A stretch of DNA of 64,000 nt from Parabacteroides sp. PFB2-10 (GCF_029893085.1 NZ_JARXWI010000009.1:147808-211807), one strand, 5' to 3'; shown: positions 46,282 to 56,430, counted from the first letter of the stretch. Program-made: numbers and translations. The notes: generated from the letters alone by a model not told the origin.

Positions 46282-48615
46282 TTATTGTTTAACCTCGGTA
46301 GCATGATAAGTATTTGCCGCTTTCGCTTCGTCACCCCAATACCAGATATCGTAAACGCAACGGCAGACAACATCGTTGCTATTATCAGATGAAATATTAG
46401 CGCCATTAACATAACGCCCACTACTTGCCCAATAACGAGCGGTAGGAACAAATAGATTGGGGATTTTTCCATTCGCTTGGAGATTATTACGAACAAACAT
46501 AATCTCAGCTTCTGTCGGCAATCGCCAACGTCCTGCCGGATAACCTGCCTCTTGATATGTCGCACAACGTTTCTTTGCACTGTCATAAGATAGATTAAGT
46601 AAGAGAGCATAAGCAGAAGAGATCTTATATGCAGGGGCAATTATATTTCTTTCAGTTGTAGCAACTTGTATTTGTGATGCATCGCTCCAATAGTCACGGG
46701 TTCTACTATTAGAAGTTTGACCAGTCAGACGTTGAGCCAAACTGCTATTATCATCGGTATTATTATTCCAACCACTGGCAACTCTTGGATCACCAATTCT
46801 ATAAGTATAAGTCGTCGCATTATTACCTGTGCCATCTTTATACGTTGAATTGCTCTCATTAAATGCAGTCACATACACATTTGTAGTTCCCGTAATCGCC
46901 AACTCTTCATTCGCTATAAAAGAGTAAACATTACCATAGCTCGCCTTTACATGAGGTTGATAATTTCCAGTTGGGGAACCATTGTTCCCGTCCGCATTAT
47001 GGTCAAAACTATAATAACGACCGGCACGTCCATTTGAAGCATTAGCGGCATAAGCTTTTGCTCCCGGCATCGTAGCATCCTTAACCCTCGCAAAATATCC
47101 ATTTACAAAAATATCATCTCCTGCTCCCATTGACATATACAACGACGGATATTGCACCATAGTAACCTTTTCCTCCATTCCATCTTCATTTTTTACGGTC
47201 AGATAGATAGTATATGGAACATAGTTTGCAATAACATCTGTTAAAAGATGGTGGAGGGTGAAGGTATTATTTGTAATCTCGTTTTGAGGAATAGTATAAC
47301 CATTTAGCTTACTACTTGTTTCTTTGTTCCCTACATATTTCCCTGTTGTATACGACGGATAGGTAACGCTATCCACCGTCACCGTTATAGCCGACGAACT
47401 GGAATAACCTATCGTACAGGTAGTCTTATTAAAGAACTCTTTAAACTTTTCATCCACCACAAGGTATTTAAAGTCTTCCAGAGAGGTGTTAATATCTTTT
47501 GTTCCCCAATCAACAATCACATAGGAAGGATCCAAGACAATTGGAATATCCGGCACGAAGCTACCCAGGATGCGTACAGCCAGCTTCACCCGATAGTAGG
47601 TATTGCGTACAAACTCCATTCCTTCCAGATTCAGAGGAACCATATAATAACAGGTCTTAAACTCTGCTCCCGGATCAGGAACACCGTCTTTATCGGAATC
47701 TATTTGCCAGGGTACCTCTAAAGTCATATAGGCAGTCGTGGATGTATTATCTTCCCAATCCGAAGAATAGGAATAGAACGGCAGTTCCTGTGCATAATGC
47801 CCTGTGGGATTCCCGCCTTGCTGAACCGCATCGAAAGACATTCGCGTAGCATCGAAATAGTCGCTTGATGCCAATGTATTTATCTTACCATCAACCAATC
47901 CTCTCTTCACACCTTTATAAAAAGAGACTGTCATACCTGCCGGGTTGGATATCCACTGTATCTCATTCTCGCCGGTTGCTGTTCCTACTACCTCCGTAAT
48001 ATATAGTTCTATTTTAGAAGCCGCACGTTTCAACTCAACAGTTCCAGTCACTGCCATATTAGCACGCACCAAGGTAACGGCGTCCTGTCCATCCATCACA
48101 AAAGAGTCCTGCTTCTTAGAGACAAACTGATCATTTTTCTCTTCTACAAAATCAGCTGTTAGTTCCATCGCTTTTAAGTTATCGATAGAAGTCACATCCG
48201 GAAGCGTTACGCCCGTCGGCAGGTTAGCGATTGCATAGATTACAGCATCTTCACTCGCGGTGCCACCCGGGAAAATCTCATTGACCAAAGCCGTTGTGAT
48301 AGGAATATGAACGGTTGCCTGAGTATTCGTGTTAGCTTCGAGTGTTACACGTTTATGCAGTTTCGCTTTTTCATTTGTCTTGCCTGTTGGGTAGAAAAAG
48401 CAATCCAACGTGAGCAACAGATTTTCATTGTAACTATCTACTCCTGCTTCTGTAGCCCGTGTATCAATTGCGCTACTATTAAGTTGCAAGGTTATATACC
48501 CTGAATTACCATCCACCGGTTTGCGGATTTCCTCCTCCCAAGAGCAGGAAATCATTCCTACGTTTAATAACAGGAGGGCGCTTATCGCGTACAATATACT
48601 ATTTAGCTTGTTCAT
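46282..48615 (-). CDS. Fimbrillin-FISUMP fusion lipoprotein
   Basis: This 777-residue protein has a lipobox (GMISC, Cys24) and DTRA at Arg53. The fimbrillin middle shows ELKRAASKIELYITEV, and the C-terminal part matches the FISUMP pattern: SYDSAKKRCATYQEAG, RWRLPTEAEIMFVRNN near 695, ARYWASSGRYVNG, and CRCVYDIWYWGDE. A short tail follows. It is second in its unit, 6 bases downstream of the 48621-50159 gene. Candidate tip or accessory subunit. Confidence 0.75.
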   Translation of the reverse strand: MNKLNSILYAISALLLLNVGMISCSWEEEIRKPVDGNSGYITLQLNSSAIDTRATEAGVDSYNENLLLTLDCFFYPTGKTNEKAKLHKRVTLEANTNTQATVHIPITTALVNEIFPGGTASEDAVIYAIANLPTGVTLPDVTSIDNLKAMELTADFVEEKNDQFVSKKQDSFVMDGQDAVTLVRANMAVTGTVELKRAASKIELYITEVVGTATGENEIQWISNPAGMTVSFYKGVKRGLVDGKINTLASSDYFDATRMSFDAVQQGGNPTGHYAQELPFYSYSSDWEDNTSTTAYMTLEVPWQIDSDKDGVPDPGAEFKTCYYMVPLNLEGMEFVRNTYYRVKLAVRILGSFVPDIPIVLDPSYVIVDWGTKDINTSLEDFKYLVVDEKFKEFFNKTTCTIGYSSSSAITVTVDSVTYPSYTTGKYVGNKETSSKLNGYTIPQNEITNNTFTLHHLLTDVIANYVPYTIYLTVKNEDGMEEKVTMVQYPSLYMSMGAGDDIFVNGYFARVKDATMPGAKAYAANASNGRAGRYYSFDHNADGNNGSPTGNYQPHVKASYGNVYSFIANEELAITGTTNVYVTAFNESNSTYKDGTGNNATTYTYRIGDPRVASGWNNNTDDNSSLAQRLTGQTSNSRTRDYWSDASQIQVATTERNIIAPAYKISSAYALLLNLSYDSAKKRCATYQEAGYPAGRWRLPTEAEIMFVRNNLQANGKIPNLFVPTARYWASSGRYVNGANISSDNSNDVVCRCVYDIWYWGDEAKAANTYHATEVKQ

Positions 48616-48620
48616 AACTC

Positions 48621-50159
48621 TTAGTTTCTTGATTGGATGATTGTCATATTAGTTAAATTCTCTCCATACATCGCCGGATTCAACGCTTTCACGATAATGG
48701 TTCTTCCGTCGACTGTCTTTACAACAATTTCAAGCTTCGCTTTGTTCGTTTGACCGTCACGCGGATATTTCGGCATAATTCTTATTTTGGCACCTTCTCC
48801 TACCTTACCGGAATAAGAAGCATGCTGTGCATTCTCATCATCCACAAATACGAAAGCATCAGAACGACCCTCTTCAGGAATGAAAGAGGCATACCAGGTA
48901 GCACCGACAGGATGATCAAGATAAAAAGTACCTTCAACAGGAACTGTCGTGGAGTTCAGGTATAGTTCTGCTTTCTGATTTATTACATAATCCAAGGAGG
49001 CGTTTGCTGCTTGCAGATTCGTCCAAGTCAAGAAATTATTTTGGAAGATGGTTGCAACCTGATCATACTTCCAGGTTACTTCATTCAAATCCCAATCTTG
49101 TACTTCAAAGGTAAGCGTACAGATCACATCCTCTTTCGTTACCAATACATTGACCGTTAACTCATAAATATATCCGGCTTGGATAAATAGATTTTGGGGA
49201 TTGGTCTTGTTATTAAAGACACCCTCTTTCGTCGGAGGATTGATTACATATTTCCTATTAATCGTTTCCCATCTGCCGTCGATATCCAATGTAAAGGCTA
49301 AAGAGGTAGTATCAGCATCAGCACTGGTAGGCGCATTCGGGAAAGTGTAAAACTCAGCTAAAGGAGCAGGAAGCCCTGTATTAGCTACGATACCTGTTCC
49401 TTCTCCATTTACAGTATACAAAGACATCTTGTCCGTAGCTCCCCAAGCCACTGTGTTTGTGAATAAACCATTTGTTCCTTCTTTCGAAGCATCCAACGTA
49501 GTTTGGATTTTCTGATTCATCAACTGCACATTGGTCAAAGACACATCACCCAAGACTGCATCCTCTGCAAATTTCACATTAATAGCTCTCAGACGCACCT
49601 TAGCAGCTAATTGAGACAGAGTAACATCAAGCGTTTTCACATTGCTACGCGCAGCCTCTATCGTTGGGTATCCGTCCGTTTTTTGGTAAAAAATGTTTTT
49701 CTGTCCAAACTTAACCAACTCATTCAGCTCGTCAATACCCATGATAGTGGCATCGATCTCCGCTTTCGTTTTATTAGCGAGTGCTTCAAAACTGATTTTC
49801 GTATTGCCTATTACATATAATGTATAAGCAGTACCTGTTTTCAGGAGAACTTGCATGTTTAAGTTCTTTGTTCCTTCTACATACTTTACACCATCTTTTA
49901 CACTGTACACAGCTGTACCTTTAAAAACAATTACAGAGGCAGACGTAATGTCATCGTCTTCTGTACCCCCGTTAGTAGATTCCCCTGCTCTTGTGCTCAA
50001 ATCACTGTCGTGTAGGTTAAAAGAAACGTACAATTCGGTTTGTTCAGCATCGGTCGCCGGGTTAGTCTTCGTCAATTCGTTTAAAACGTCATCTTCCATG
50101 GAGCATGCTACGGCTGCAAAAAGGAAGGAAGCAATTAAAAATATATTACTCAGTTTCAT
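48621..50159 (-). CDS. FimA/Mfa1-type fimbrillin, first gene of unit 50159-44468
   Basis: This 512-residue protein has a lipobox (FLFAAVAC, Cys19) and LSTRA at Arg57. The N-terminal sequence SMEDDVLNELTKTNPATDAE is almost the same as that of the 55245-56390 protein, and the fimbrillin core SQLAAKVRLRAINVKF is present. A C-terminal extension of about 140 residues beyond its paralogue holds Ig-like strands. Its promoter and upstream operator are also near-duplicates of those of its paralogue. As first gene behind a strong promoter it is a good candidate major shaft subunit. Confidence 0.8.
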   Translation of the reverse strand: MKLSNIFLIASFLFAAVACSMEDDVLNELTKTNPATDAEQTELYVSFNLHDSDLSTRAGESTNGGTEDDDITSASVIVFKGTAVYSVKDGVKYVEGTKNLNMQVLLKTGTAYTLYVIGNTKISFEALANKTKAEIDATIMGIDELNELVKFGQKNIFYQKTDGYPTIEAARSNVKTLDVTLSQLAAKVRLRAINVKFAEDAVLGDVSLTNVQLMNQKIQTTLDASKEGTNGLFTNTVAWGATDKMSLYTVNGEGTGIVANTGLPAPLAEFYTFPNAPTSADADTTSLAFTLDIDGRWETINRKYVINPPTKEGVFNNKTNPQNLFIQAGYIYELTVNVLVTKEDVICTLTFEVQDWDLNEVTWKYDQVATIFQNNFLTWTNLQAANASLDYVINQKAELYLNSTTVPVEGTFYLDHPVGATWYASFIPEEGRSDAFVFVDDENAQHASYSGKVGEGAKIRIMPKYPRDGQTNKAKLEIVVKTVDGRTIIVKALNPAMYGENLTNMTIIQSRN

Positions 50160-50202
50160 GATGAAATATTTATTGCGATTATTTATTCTATTTATCTGTT
50201 AG

Positions 50203-50260
50203 CAAAAATAAGGAGTAATTCCTTTGGTGGCGATAGGTAGTTATTTCAATTATAAGGGGT
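50203..50260 (-). promoter_or_regulatory. Shared fimbrial promoter/operator, copy I
   Basis: On the minus strand: ACCCC (50256-50260), CCTATC (50232-50237), then 21 bp, then the -7 box TATTTTTG (50203-50210). No TTG lies at -33, suggesting activation. The same spacing occurs at 56431, 61697 and 63486. Confidence 0.7.
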
Positions 50261-50318
50261 GAACCTACCGATTTTCAATAAATGAGAATTTTACATAGGA
50301 AGAAAGAGAGGAATACCT

Positions 50319-50367
50319 ATAAAACGAAAAGAGCCGCTTCATGATGAAGCGGCTCTTTTCGTTTTAT
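50319..50367. terminator. Perfect 49-nt palindromic terminator
   Basis: A perfect 24-bp inverted repeat around one base. Its core is AGAGCCGCTTCAT and its ends are AAAACGAAA/TTTCGTTTT. It is 90 bases after the 50456 stop and likely works in both directions. Confidence 0.85.
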
Positions 50368-50381
50368 AATTTATGCCATTA

Positions 50382-50453
50382 TTATATATCTCCAACGCAA
50401 CGGACTGTTTCATTATAACCGACCGTAGGTATGAAATAACTATGTCCCAGGTT
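50382..50453 (-). pseudogene. Vestigial FISUMP C-terminal cassette
   Basis: Immediately after the stop of the 50456-53458 gene, a different minus-strand frame encodes 23 residues that end TVGYNETVRCVGDI before a TAA. This matches the VRCVRD-type ending of the FISUMP domains in this locus. No start codon or upstream part is present. It is probably the leftover tail of an earlier C-terminus, replaced by recombination or tail duplication. Confidence 0.6.
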
Positions 50454-50455
50454 AT

Positions 50456-53400
50456 TTATTGACGGGCATCACGTACACAACGCAGGCGATATTTACCCGG
50501 TGATAGGGTCATGTAGGATCCGCTGAAGCCAAATCCCTGACGGGGATCTCCATTCGGATTATTGACACGAGCCGTATTTGTTTCATAATTCCAGAAAGAA
50601 TAATAGGTTTGCGCCTGAATAGGTGTTTTATAGCCCTCGTTATTATCTGCTCCTTCACCTAAGACGGATGTAATAAGAATCACTTCATTCTGCGTGGGCG
50701 GACGCCAACCTTCGGTACCGTAAAACTCTTCACACGGATTTCTTCCCTTTCCTTCATGGGAAGTCGGCCTGAATATCTTTGCCATATCACCCCAATACAA
50801 TCCACCACCAGCACCATCATAATCCCTCCAGAAATGGCTTCCAGGCAAAGAACCAGTCTGTACATCCACTCGTGGAGTAATCACTAAAGTCGCCACGTCA
50901 AGTGCCTTATAAATCTTATTTTCATCACTATATTCATTATGCATAGCATGCATTCCGATACGGAGATAGTCGCTTCGCAAAGATTCATTTGTTAATCGAT
51001 CTCCTACAGTTACCGTAACATATCCGCCCAACTCATAATAGCCAGATGATGTGTATCTACGCCCTAAAGAAGTAACCGTCAGATTTTTATCCGCAATAGG
51101 ATCGTAAGTATCCGTTGCTTCCTTTGCCAGGTTTCGCGCACAACGCACATGGAAGGTTCCATAACCCAGTTTCGGATTTGAATATTCACCCAAATCAAAG
51201 CTAACAGCATTCCCTTCTTCTGCCCAATAGACATGACCACCGGAAGCGGCATAATGGAAGAATTCCCAATTCTTTTGTTGGAATTCAGCCGGATACAGCT
51301 TAGCCGCATTCGGAAGCGCATTGGTTCCTATCCATAAATGCTGGTACTGGTTGATAGCCGGCAAATACCATTTGATTTCATTTTGATCTATCTTGCCATT
51401 GCCATTTTCATCCCGATTACGACTCATACAAGCGGCATAGGCTTTTGCTTTATAGAGATCCCAATCTTCATAGGTAGTTGTTCCGCTGCCACTTTCTGTC
51501 TTAGTCGTTCGTTCACCAATAATGTCTGCACTGAACCAACCTGTACTCGCAGTAAGAAGATCTTTATTAGCCAATTCCTCTTTCATCAGGGTAAGGCCAT
51601 TCTCATATCCAGATGAGCGCTCACCAGCAGACAAGCCATAGTTTAATCCAGCCTTTGACTTATCGCGGGGAGAGAGAGTTTCGTAGTCCGATGGTAAATT
51701 TTCATTAAACCACTCCAATCCCCACGGGTGAGATACTTCATCTAAGTTATAGAATGTAACAATAGGCTTTTGCCGGATCACATAGCGGGCAGTAGATACA
51801 ACGGATGCATTTCCGCTCGGTGTAGCCTGCTTAATCGCGATAGACATGGTTCTTGCTTTATCCATAGCGCGTGAAGGGCTATAACTAACGAAATCAACTA
51901 ATGGTCTATCGCTATAATAGTTCTCACTTACGTAAGCATAGACCCGAGCCGGTTTTTTATAATATTTACCGTCTGGTTTAAAGGCCGCCGCCAGGTCATT
52001 GATTGTCATAAGCATCGAATTACTGGCAGGATCACTGAAATCAGGGTTCTTTTGTTGTCCTTCCAAAGTAAGGACATCCTGCTCGTCGACAAAATAAACC
52101 CAGTTGATATCCGCGCCTGACTCATCCACCTCTGTCTCTGCCCAAGGGGTAGGGTTGGCTACTGTTTTTACTTTCGAGACAAATGTATAATCACCTAACG
52201 ATTCTCCGCTCTGGAATGTAAGGAATACGCGTCCGTAATGGGCATCCAGTTCCAGATAGTCACCCTCAGCAAAGACAACTTCACCATCCGAACGAGGATT
52301 ATCTTCTTCTTCTGTCGTAGCTTCTACAATGATATCATTGACACCGTTAATTGTTACATTATAGGTATACTGATGATTCCGTTTGATACTGAAATCACCC
52401 GCACCATCGATATAGCCTAAATGGATATAATAAGTAACGGTAGCACTGGCCGGCAGTTCTTTATCTTTATTATCTCCTTCAAAAGGATATTTCGCATTTC
52501 CCGAATAGGAACCTTTTAAAACAATATAGGTTGATGTTTCCGGAGCAGCATTTCCTTCCCGCCATTTGGCCTGTTCGCGTGCAAAATCATCACCTGTAGT
52601 TGGGAAACCGGTAACCTTATCATTCAAATTTTCTAACATATAGAAGCTGAAAGACTGCTGGTTAAAGGTTGTACTGGCATTCGTATAATTGAACACTTCC
52701 CCTTCCGGCACACCCGTGATCGCTTTATCATTAAAGAGATGTACACCCTTCGGCAAGTTCATAACCTGCCAAGACTCAGGCACAAAGCCTGCACCGGAAA
52801 TATTAAATTTGACCGTAGCAACAGCTCTATCCAATCGAACAACGCCAGCCGAGATGCTTCCGTCTTCACTGATCAGACACTGACCCGCACTCAAAGCGGC
52901 ATTTGCCTCGGTATCATCGGGTATAAACTTACCACTCATCAGGAAAATATCACCCGCCCATGTCGTATACTCATCAGACATCATAGCCGTAAACTCCAGC
53001 CACTTCTCCAATGTCTTTTCTGATTTGTTTGTATTGCCCACGAAAAGATCAATCCGCGAACGCAAATCATCAGCCGGATTATCAGAAGAGAAATTATTTG
53101 AAGTCACATTGGCTACCCCATAGATTGTCTTTAATCCGGAGGTCGTTTTCATTTTAACCCGTCCATCGTTATCTGCGAGCGAAGGGAGTAATTCTTCCTT
53201 CGTAAAGTATTGACTACCGGAATAAGAGCCGTCTTTATTAAACAATACCACATAGAAGTCTTCAACGGCACTTCCCAATTCGTTGTTTGCACGTGTTACC
53301 ACCGTCCGTTTGTCGGTCTGGAAATAAATTGAAGCCTCAACAGGTATACCTTCTACTACATTAATCTTCTTTCCCGGGTATTCCGCTTCATCCGTACAGG

Positions 53401-53458
53401 CACTTACAAGGAGAGTACCGACTAACAGGAATAATATCTTTTTGCTAAACTGTTTCAT
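50456..53458 (-). CDS. 1000-residue fimbrillin lipoprotein with two FISUMP-like domains
   Basis: A lipobox (TLLVSAC, Cys21) and VVTRA at Arg56 are followed by the fimbrillin core (RLDRAVATVKFNISG). After a long Ig-like middle there are two FISUMP-type domains. The first carries DENGNGKIDQNE at residues 683-694, a textbook EF-hand calcium loop, followed by IKWYLPAINQYQ and FHVRCARN. The second has GWRPPTQNEVILI near 919 and the ending YRLRCVRDARQ. It is the last gene of unit 56390-50456 and the best candidate for a calcium-dependent tip adhesin (inference). It is followed by a vestigial C-terminal cassette and the 49-nt terminator. Confidence 0.78.
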   Translation of the reverse strand: MKQFSKKILFLLVGTLLVSACTDEAEYPGKKINVVEGIPVEASIYFQTDKRTVVTRANNELGSAVEDFYVVLFNKDGSYSGSQYFTKEELLPSLADNDGRVKMKTTSGLKTIYGVANVTSNNFSSDNPADDLRSRIDLFVGNTNKSEKTLEKWLEFTAMMSDEYTTWAGDIFLMSGKFIPDDTEANAALSAGQCLISEDGSISAGVVRLDRAVATVKFNISGAGFVPESWQVMNLPKGVHLFNDKAITGVPEGEVFNYTNASTTFNQQSFSFYMLENLNDKVTGFPTTGDDFAREQAKWREGNAAPETSTYIVLKGSYSGNAKYPFEGDNKDKELPASATVTYYIHLGYIDGAGDFSIKRNHQYTYNVTINGVNDIIVEATTEEEDNPRSDGEVVFAEGDYLELDAHYGRVFLTFQSGESLGDYTFVSKVKTVANPTPWAETEVDESGADINWVYFVDEQDVLTLEGQQKNPDFSDPASNSMLMTINDLAAAFKPDGKYYKKPARVYAYVSENYYSDRPLVDFVSYSPSRAMDKARTMSIAIKQATPSGNASVVSTARYVIRQKPIVTFYNLDEVSHPWGLEWFNENLPSDYETLSPRDKSKAGLNYGLSAGERSSGYENGLTLMKEELANKDLLTASTGWFSADIIGERTTKTESGSGTTTYEDWDLYKAKAYAACMSRNRDENGNGKIDQNEIKWYLPAINQYQHLWIGTNALPNAAKLYPAEFQQKNWEFFHYAASGGHVYWAEEGNAVSFDLGEYSNPKLGYGTFHVRCARNLAKEATDTYDPIADKNLTVTSLGRRYTSSGYYELGGYVTVTVGDRLTNESLRSDYLRIGMHAMHNEYSDENKIYKALDVATLVITPRVDVQTGSLPGSHFWRDYDGAGGGLYWGDMAKIFRPTSHEGKGRNPCEEFYGTEGWRPPTQNEVILITSVLGEGADNNEGYKTPIQAQTYYSFWNYETNTARVNNPNGDPRQGFGFSGSYMTLSPGKYRLRCVRDARQ

Positions 53459-53507
53459 GATTCTTATTATTTTAGATATAGTTATTTATAAAATAAATAT
53501 ATTTCCT

Positions 53508-55187
53508 TTATTCGAAAGAAGGTATATCAAACGGTGGTAGTATTGTCCAGGTATTGACCGCGTATTCCAAATCTATATCTACAGAGACATTCGGTAATGT
53601 GGTAATGGTTCCCGCCAAGGTATAGATATTTCCATGAATCACGCCATCCGTAAATTTGCGCGGTTTGGGGTCTCCATTCGCATCGTTTCCTACGCCTGAG
53701 GCAGGATCTCTCACCGGGTTAATGCGGATGCGATATTTCGTATTATATTTGGTGGTTTTGCTTTCCAATACTTCTTCTTCTCCAATCAATATCATGTCCT
53801 CTATATCCTTATCCGTAACGTCCTCACTGGCACCCTTCTTAAAAATGGGAACCACCTCTTCAGAAGCGCCACTTTGCGGATATCCTTTATTATCCAGACT
53901 AACAAGCGAGAGTTCTTCGTTTGCTTTTAACGGTAACTGAGCTAACTGCTTAGTTTTCCTGTCTCCGTTTTCCCAAATAGCATCAAACGTAATATGCAAC
54001 ATCTCATCTAAATTATTTGTTTCTACGATTTCACGCTCATAGGTATAGAACGAGAAGGAATAGGTAAGTCCATCAACGGATTTTTTCACCAGCCTTACCG
54101 GGACATTCTTAATCAATTTCTCAATCTTATTTTGTCTATCGGGATAATCCAATAACACTTTCGATTTTGCCTCTATATTATGAATTCGGATATTCTCTAC
54201 ATCTACCGTCCATCCAATGGTTTGGGAAACCACCCAATAATAGGCGCTTGTCATGATTATTCGATGCGCATTAGCCAATTTATTCTTCCCATCTGTACGC
54301 TTTCCGTTATTATCATAAAAATAATATTCTGAAGCTTCCAAAGACAATTCAGGTTTATTACTATACAACACATTAACAATAATATCTTTACCGGTAGCAT
54401 CCACAAGAGTAATATCCCGGTAGCCATTTGACGGTCCTTTCCCAATATTTACTCTCTGATAAATATCATTCACCGTTTCCATAGAGACAACCAATTCCGG
54501 CTTAGCCATATCAATACCTTCCGGTTCAAATGTAAAGCTGATATCTACGCGCGCGGCCAATTGGGTCAACGGAATCATAATCTCTTTTGCTTCCGCTGGC
54601 GTTAAAGGCTTATCAGCCGTATATACCTTCTCGCCCACCTTTACCAATTTGGTAGCCGTAAAGTCGGCATAATAGGAGTTGCCGGTCGCTTCATCTGTCA
54701 TCGCTTCCGTATAGTCCAGCATATTCTCCTCATACTCGGTCATAAACTGAGCATAAGTGCTACCTACGGCGGCATAAGTAAACTCTTTTGTCGGATTGGC
54801 AACTACCAGAAAACGAGCAGCGCCTAATTTGGCTTTGACGCCTTCCAAGGTATAGATGAAATTATCAGGATGCTCCGTAAAGGTATAATCATCCTTCGAC
54901 CAATAGACTTTAGAGTCATCGGTTGATCCATCAAAAACAACTACCAGGCAAGAGTTGATTTGTTTCTCCTCTCTCTCTGCCTCATAATAGTAGCGATCTT
55001 CCTCTATATTAGGGTACAAATTCGCTTTACTTACTAAAATATCCTCAGAAGAAAGGGTTAGGCTAACCTGAAGTTCTTCGCCATGGGGCGAGGGCACCGG
55101 AGCTTCAATCAAGCTTTCGGAAGTGCAGGAAAAAAATAACCCTACAGCCGATGCCAGCAATAGTATATTTTTAAGTTTCATAATCAT
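53508..55187 (-). CDS. FimA/Mfa1-type fimbrillin-like lipoprotein
   Basis: The protein is 559 residues; a second ATG two codons in (55181) is an equally likely start. A lipobox (GLFFSC, Cys21) and LVSKA at Lys54 are seen. The core PLTQLAARVDISFTF and a C-terminal WTILPPF strand fit the family. It is the closest relative of the frameshifted 36509-38211 gene, which shows the intact arrangement of that gene. Middle gene of unit 56390-50456, 49 bases before the 1000-residue gene. Probable accessory shaft subunit. Confidence 0.78.
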   Translation of the reverse strand: MIMKLKNILLLASAVGLFFSCTSESLIEAPVPSPHGEELQVSLTLSSEDILVSKANLYPNIEEDRYYYEAEREEKQINSCLVVVFDGSTDDSKVYWSKDDYTFTEHPDNFIYTLEGVKAKLGAARFLVVANPTKEFTYAAVGSTYAQFMTEYEENMLDYTEAMTDEATGNSYYADFTATKLVKVGEKVYTADKPLTPAEAKEIMIPLTQLAARVDISFTFEPEGIDMAKPELVVSMETVNDIYQRVNIGKGPSNGYRDITLVDATGKDIIVNVLYSNKPELSLEASEYYFYDNNGKRTDGKNKLANAHRIIMTSAYYWVVSQTIGWTVDVENIRIHNIEAKSKVLLDYPDRQNKIEKLIKNVPVRLVKKSVDGLTYSFSFYTYEREIVETNNLDEMLHITFDAIWENGDRKTKQLAQLPLKANEELSLVSLDNKGYPQSGASEEVVPIFKKGASEDVTDKDIEDMILIGEEEVLESKTTKYNTKYRIRINPVRDPASGVGNDANGDPKPRKFTDGVIHGNIYTLAGTITTLPNVSVDIDLEYAVNTWTILPPFDIPSFE

Positions 55188-55244
55188 GTTATTTATCAGT
55201 TAATTCTTTTCTTTTTGTCAAATAGGAACGGTTTGAAAGCTTGC

Positions 55245-56390
55245 CTATTCTAATGCTTCCGAGGTCACCTCTTCCACCTCTACTTCAAATTCATTGTATA
55301 ACCAGTCCAAGGTATAGCATTTCACCGTGCATTCAATATTATCGCCTGTCACTTTCACGTTTGCTGTCAACTGATAGATATAACCAGCCTGGATATAGGG
55401 ATGACCTGTATTATTTGTGAAGTCACCTGCTGCTGTCTCGCGATTGATCACATAGGTTCTTTTTTCTGTGTTACTACCCACCTCGAATGTCAATTCAAGG
55501 GCAGTCAGGTTTGCTAATTTACCATCTACTACAACACCTGAGTTAGGATAGGTAACAAAAGAGGCTAAAGTAGCAGGGAGACCTTCAGTTACCTTACCAT
55601 CTTCTACGTCATATAATTTAAATCCATTCGACATATTCCAAGCAACATTAGCATAGACCGGATTAGCTACTTGCCCGTCTTTCAATTGACGCATCGTGTT
55701 CTGGTTCAGAAGACGAACACTTTTCAAGGTAACGTCGGTCGGCAATGTATTGTTTGCAAAAGTTGAACTAACATTCACCTCTTTCAATTCTACCTTGGCA
55801 GTCAGTTGTTGCAAATGAACGGGTAATGCTTTTATATTTGCAGGTTTTCTAGCATCCTCAATGGTTGGGTAGCCTTCTTCTTTCGGAATCATGAACTTAT
55901 CCGTCTTACCAAATTTAACCAATTTATTCAGGTCGGTCTTGTTGGCATCATCTTTACCTAAATAAGCAGCTTCAACAGCCGATCTTGTTGTCAAGCCGGC
56001 AAATGATTCTTTGCTATCACCTATTACATATACATCATAAGTAGTACCGGTCTTCAGTAATACCTGCATATTTAACACATTGGTGTCTATTCCGTTTTCA
56101 TCCTTCACAAAAGACACACCGTCTTTTGCAGAGTAAACATTGTCACCTTTGAATACAATTACAGAAGCTGTCTCGATCATATTAGAAGGAGTAGTCGTGC
56201 CATTAGTAGAAGTACCGGCCTTTGTTCCCAGGCCAGTTCCATTCAGATCAAAAGAAACATACAATTCGGTTGCGTCTGCATCGGTTGTTGGGTTTGCTTT
56301 TGTAATTTCGTTTAAAACGTCGTCTTCCATAGAACATGCAACGGTTGCAAAAAGGAAGGAAGCAATTAAAAGTATATTATTCAGTCTCAT
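55245..56390 (-). CDS. FimA/Mfa1-type fimbrillin, first gene of unit 56390-50456
   Basis: This 381-residue protein has a lipobox (FLFATVAC, Cys19) and LGTKA at Lys57. The N-terminus MEDDVLNEITKANPTTDAD is almost the same as in the 48621-50159 protein. The core LQQLTAKVELKEVNVSS and a C-terminal CYTLDWLYNEFEVE strand are present. The protein lacks the 130-residue C-terminal extension of its paralogue and may be the more typical shaft subunit. Its promoter and operator at 56431-56488 are near-duplicates of those at 50203-50260. Confidence 0.8.
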   Translation of the reverse strand: MRLNNILLIASFLFATVACSMEDDVLNEITKANPTTDADATELYVSFDLNGTGLGTKAGTSTNGTTTPSNMIETASVIVFKGDNVYSAKDGVSFVKDENGIDTNVLNMQVLLKTGTTYDVYVIGDSKESFAGLTTRSAVEAAYLGKDDANKTDLNKLVKFGKTDKFMIPKEEGYPTIEDARKPANIKALPVHLQQLTAKVELKEVNVSSTFANNTLPTDVTLKSVRLLNQNTMRQLKDGQVANPVYANVAWNMSNGFKLYDVEDGKVTEGLPATLASFVTYPNSGVVVDGKLANLTALELTFEVGSNTEKRTYVINRETAAGDFTNNTGHPYIQAGYIYQLTANVKVTGDNIECTVKCYTLDWLYNEFEVEVEEVTSEALE

Positions 56391-56430
56391 ATCGAAATAG
56401 TTTTGCTGTTATTACCGGTTTATATGATAG

